A stretch of 7,695 nt of DNA from Muribaculaceae bacterium (GTDB taxonomy: Bacteria; Pseudomonadota; Alphaproteobacteria; Rs-D84), in the NCBI GenBank assembly GCA_023665245.1, contig JAMPEH010000100.1, forward strand, positions 1 to 7,695, given 5' to 3'. Numbering within the stretch: position 1 is the stretch's first letter; the number at the start of each line of letters is the position of its first letter. Below, in pieces: positions 6,230 to 7,695 of this stretch. A program made the translations under genes and the position numbers. The notes under the pieces are model-generated. The model saw only the letters and a program-made list of their open reading frames with translations, was not told the DNA's origin and searched no databases.

Positions 6230-7695
6230 ATGACAGGGAAAAAAGTCGCCATCTCCGTCGGGCCCATCCCGGCACGGCTGGACTCCGTGAAGTTCATCAC
6301 CAATCGGTTTAAAGGCGGGCTCGCCGCGCAAACAGCCGCCGCCCTCGCAGAATACGGCCATGAGGTGACTGTCGTCGCCTGGGCGTACACGGCGAACACG
6401 GCCCTTGCCGAGCTGGAGAACCACCCCAACGTGAAAGAGATCGTCAGAGTAAAAGACGTGTTCGACTATTACGACTGGTTCGCGGCCAATGCCAAGGATT
6501 TCGACGCGTTCGTCATGGCCGCGGCCGTGGCGAATTTAACCCCCGTGAAGCCTTACGAGGGCAAGTTCCCCAGCCATAATTACAGGCCCGGCGACGAGTT
6601 CGACATCAAGTTCATGATCGCGCCCCGGGCCATTGACGCTATTAAGCCGCTAAATCCCCGCTGCTGCCTGGTCGGCTACAAGCTCTTCGACACCGACGAC
6701 GAAGACGAGCTCATCGAGATCGCGAAGCACACGCTGGCCGACGCCCGCGCGAATTTGATCTTCGCCAACACGCCAAAGACAGCCAAGTCCAGGAAGATCG
6801 CCGTCACGGCCGACGGGTCCGTCATCCCGTGCGATTTCAGCGAGCATATAGGCCTGATCCACAAGGCCATCATGCAAAACTATTACCGGACAGAGACAGC
6901 GCCGCTGTCCGAATCCGAGCAGGCCGACCCGGACATCCGGGAGGCCCTCGCGTCCGTGGCGGCCTACGAGCCGACTTTCCCGGGACACGGCACCGTGGCC
7001 GTGCCCGTGAAGAACAGGCCCGGCATGTTCGCGACCACGGGCCGCGGCCACAGGTCAGGCCCCGTCCTGGTCCGGTCCGTGGACCATGAGGGACTGACTG
7101 TCAACGCCTCGGGCAAGGCGACCCTCAACGCCCCGGCCATGGAAACCGCCCTCGCGGCGGGGCAGTACCGCAAGATCGCCGTGCACCGGCACTTCGACGA
7201 CCCGCTGTGCGACAGGGGCGCTGCCGCGGCCCATGCCATGTTCCCGGACGACAGCCCCCTCAGGTATATATTCCCCGGCACAGACGAAGAGGCAGGCTTC
7301 GTGGACGCGGCCATCGAGCCCGGCACGGGCGTGTCCGAGCCATACCACGGGTACATCATGCTGAAGGACATAACCCCCGTGGACTGGGGCGCCTATTTGG
7401 ACACGTTCCCGGGGAAATACTTCAGCCAGCCGGCAGCCATGCTGGGACTGCTGGAAAACGCCAGGAAATCCGGCGTCACGGCCATCGAGATCGGCGGGAA
7501 CAGAAAGCCCATGGCGCCGTTCTCCTACGACCCATACGTGGCGCCAGACCCGGAATACGCCCAGCCCGTCAGCCACGGGGAGCTTGTCTCGAAACAGTGG
7601 CCCCTGGCCGTCTGCTTTAACGCCATCGCATATCTGTCGCGGGCGGAGATTTCTGAAATACTGGCGCACTGCGACAGGTTCGTCGCCAACGTGTT
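6230..7695 (+). CDS. CoaB-like ligase fused to class II aldolase-like domain (3' end missing)
   Basis: The reading frame is open from 6230 to the window end (488 codons and no stop), so the protein is truncated by the window. AGGAGG (6216-6221) lies eight bases upstream. Residues 1-215 match CoaB/DFP, the CTP-dependent phosphopantothenate-cysteine ligase: G11, LDSVKFITN (17-25), GHEVTVV (43-49), AAAVAN (97-102), a Lys (112) at the KIKK-like site, VGYKL (148-152) and FAN (178-180). Several conserved Asp positions differ (N102, N175, T181), so CoA synthesis is not assured. Residues 255-390 resemble a class II aldolase/adducin domain: GKATLNAP (295-302), HRH (319-321), YIFPGT (346-351) and HG (373-374). 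The residue expected to be the catalytic Glu reads Thr-Leu-Asn. Residues 395-488 may begin a SAM methyltransferase-like fold: AIEIGG (418-423), YDPYV (433-437) and AVCFNAIAYLS (460-470). There is no CoaC-like flavin domain. Confidence 0.85.
   Translation, partial: MTGKKVAISVGPIPARLDSVKFITNRFKGGLAAQTAAALAEYGHEVTVVAWAYTANTALAELENHPNVKEIVRVKDVFDYYDWFAANAKDFDAFVMAAAVANLTPVKPYEGKFPSHNYRPGDEFDIKFMIAPRAIDAIKPLNPRCCLVGYKLFDTDDEDELIEIAKHTLADARANLIFANTPKTAKSRKIAVTADGSVIPCDFSEHIGLIHKAIMQNYYRTETAPLSESEQADPDIREALASVAAYEPTFPGHGTVAVPVKNRPGMFATTGRGHRSGPVLVRSVDHEGLTVNASGKATLNAPAMETALAAGQYRKIAVHRHFDDPLCDRGAAAAHAMFPDDSPLRYIFPGTDEEAGFVDAAIEPGTGVSEPYHGYIMLKDITPVDWGAYLDTFPGKYFSQPAAMLGLLENARKSGVTAIEIGGNRKPMAPFSYDPYVAPDPEYAQPVSHGELVSKQWPLAVCFNAIAYLSRAEISEILAHCDRFVANV

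Overview
This GC-rich window (roughly 60-65% G+C in the lines I sampled) carries ten genes, all on the + strand. Most are separated by fewer than 40 bases or overlap, and most have strong AGGAGG-type ribosome binding sites. Dense one-directional packing, many short orphan proteins and no ribosomal, tRNA or core housekeeping genes suggest the accessory region of a large bacteriophage, or else a plasmid or integrated element, from a GC-rich bacterium. I see no capsid, tail, terminase, integrase or replication gene, so the phage assignment is an inference. Codons end mostly in C or G, and stops are mainly TGA.

Layout: bases 1-73 are a short leader with small hairpins. Bases 74-3400 hold eight small or medium genes that I cannot assign to known families: a helical protein, two short soluble proteins, a two-span membrane protein, a 190-residue orphan, a coiled-coil protein, an 83-residue acidic protein and a one-span membrane or secreted protein. 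Next come a Nudix hydrolase with a perfect Nudix box and an extra C-terminal helical segment (3397-4047), a 97-base gap with a 12-base inverted repeat, and a 684-residue orphan protein (4145-6199). The last gene (6230 to the window end) is open at its 3' end.

The most interesting object is that last gene. Its N-terminal ~215 residues look like the CoaB (phosphopantothenate-cysteine ligase, DFP) fold, with several conserved positions changed. The next ~135 residues resemble a class II aldolase/adducin domain that keeps the three metal-binding histidines but appears to lack the catalytic glutamate. The region after that may be the start of a class I methyltransferase-like domain, cut off by the window. 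Such a fusion could be a multi-step small-molecule or conjugation enzyme. The Nudix hydrolase two genes upstream, which would act on nucleoside-diphosphate compounds, may belong to the same nucleotide-linked chemistry. The grouping as one pathway is inference from co-direction and proximity only.

No tRNA, rRNA, CRISPR array, insertion sequence, clear promoter or U-tract terminator could be supported.
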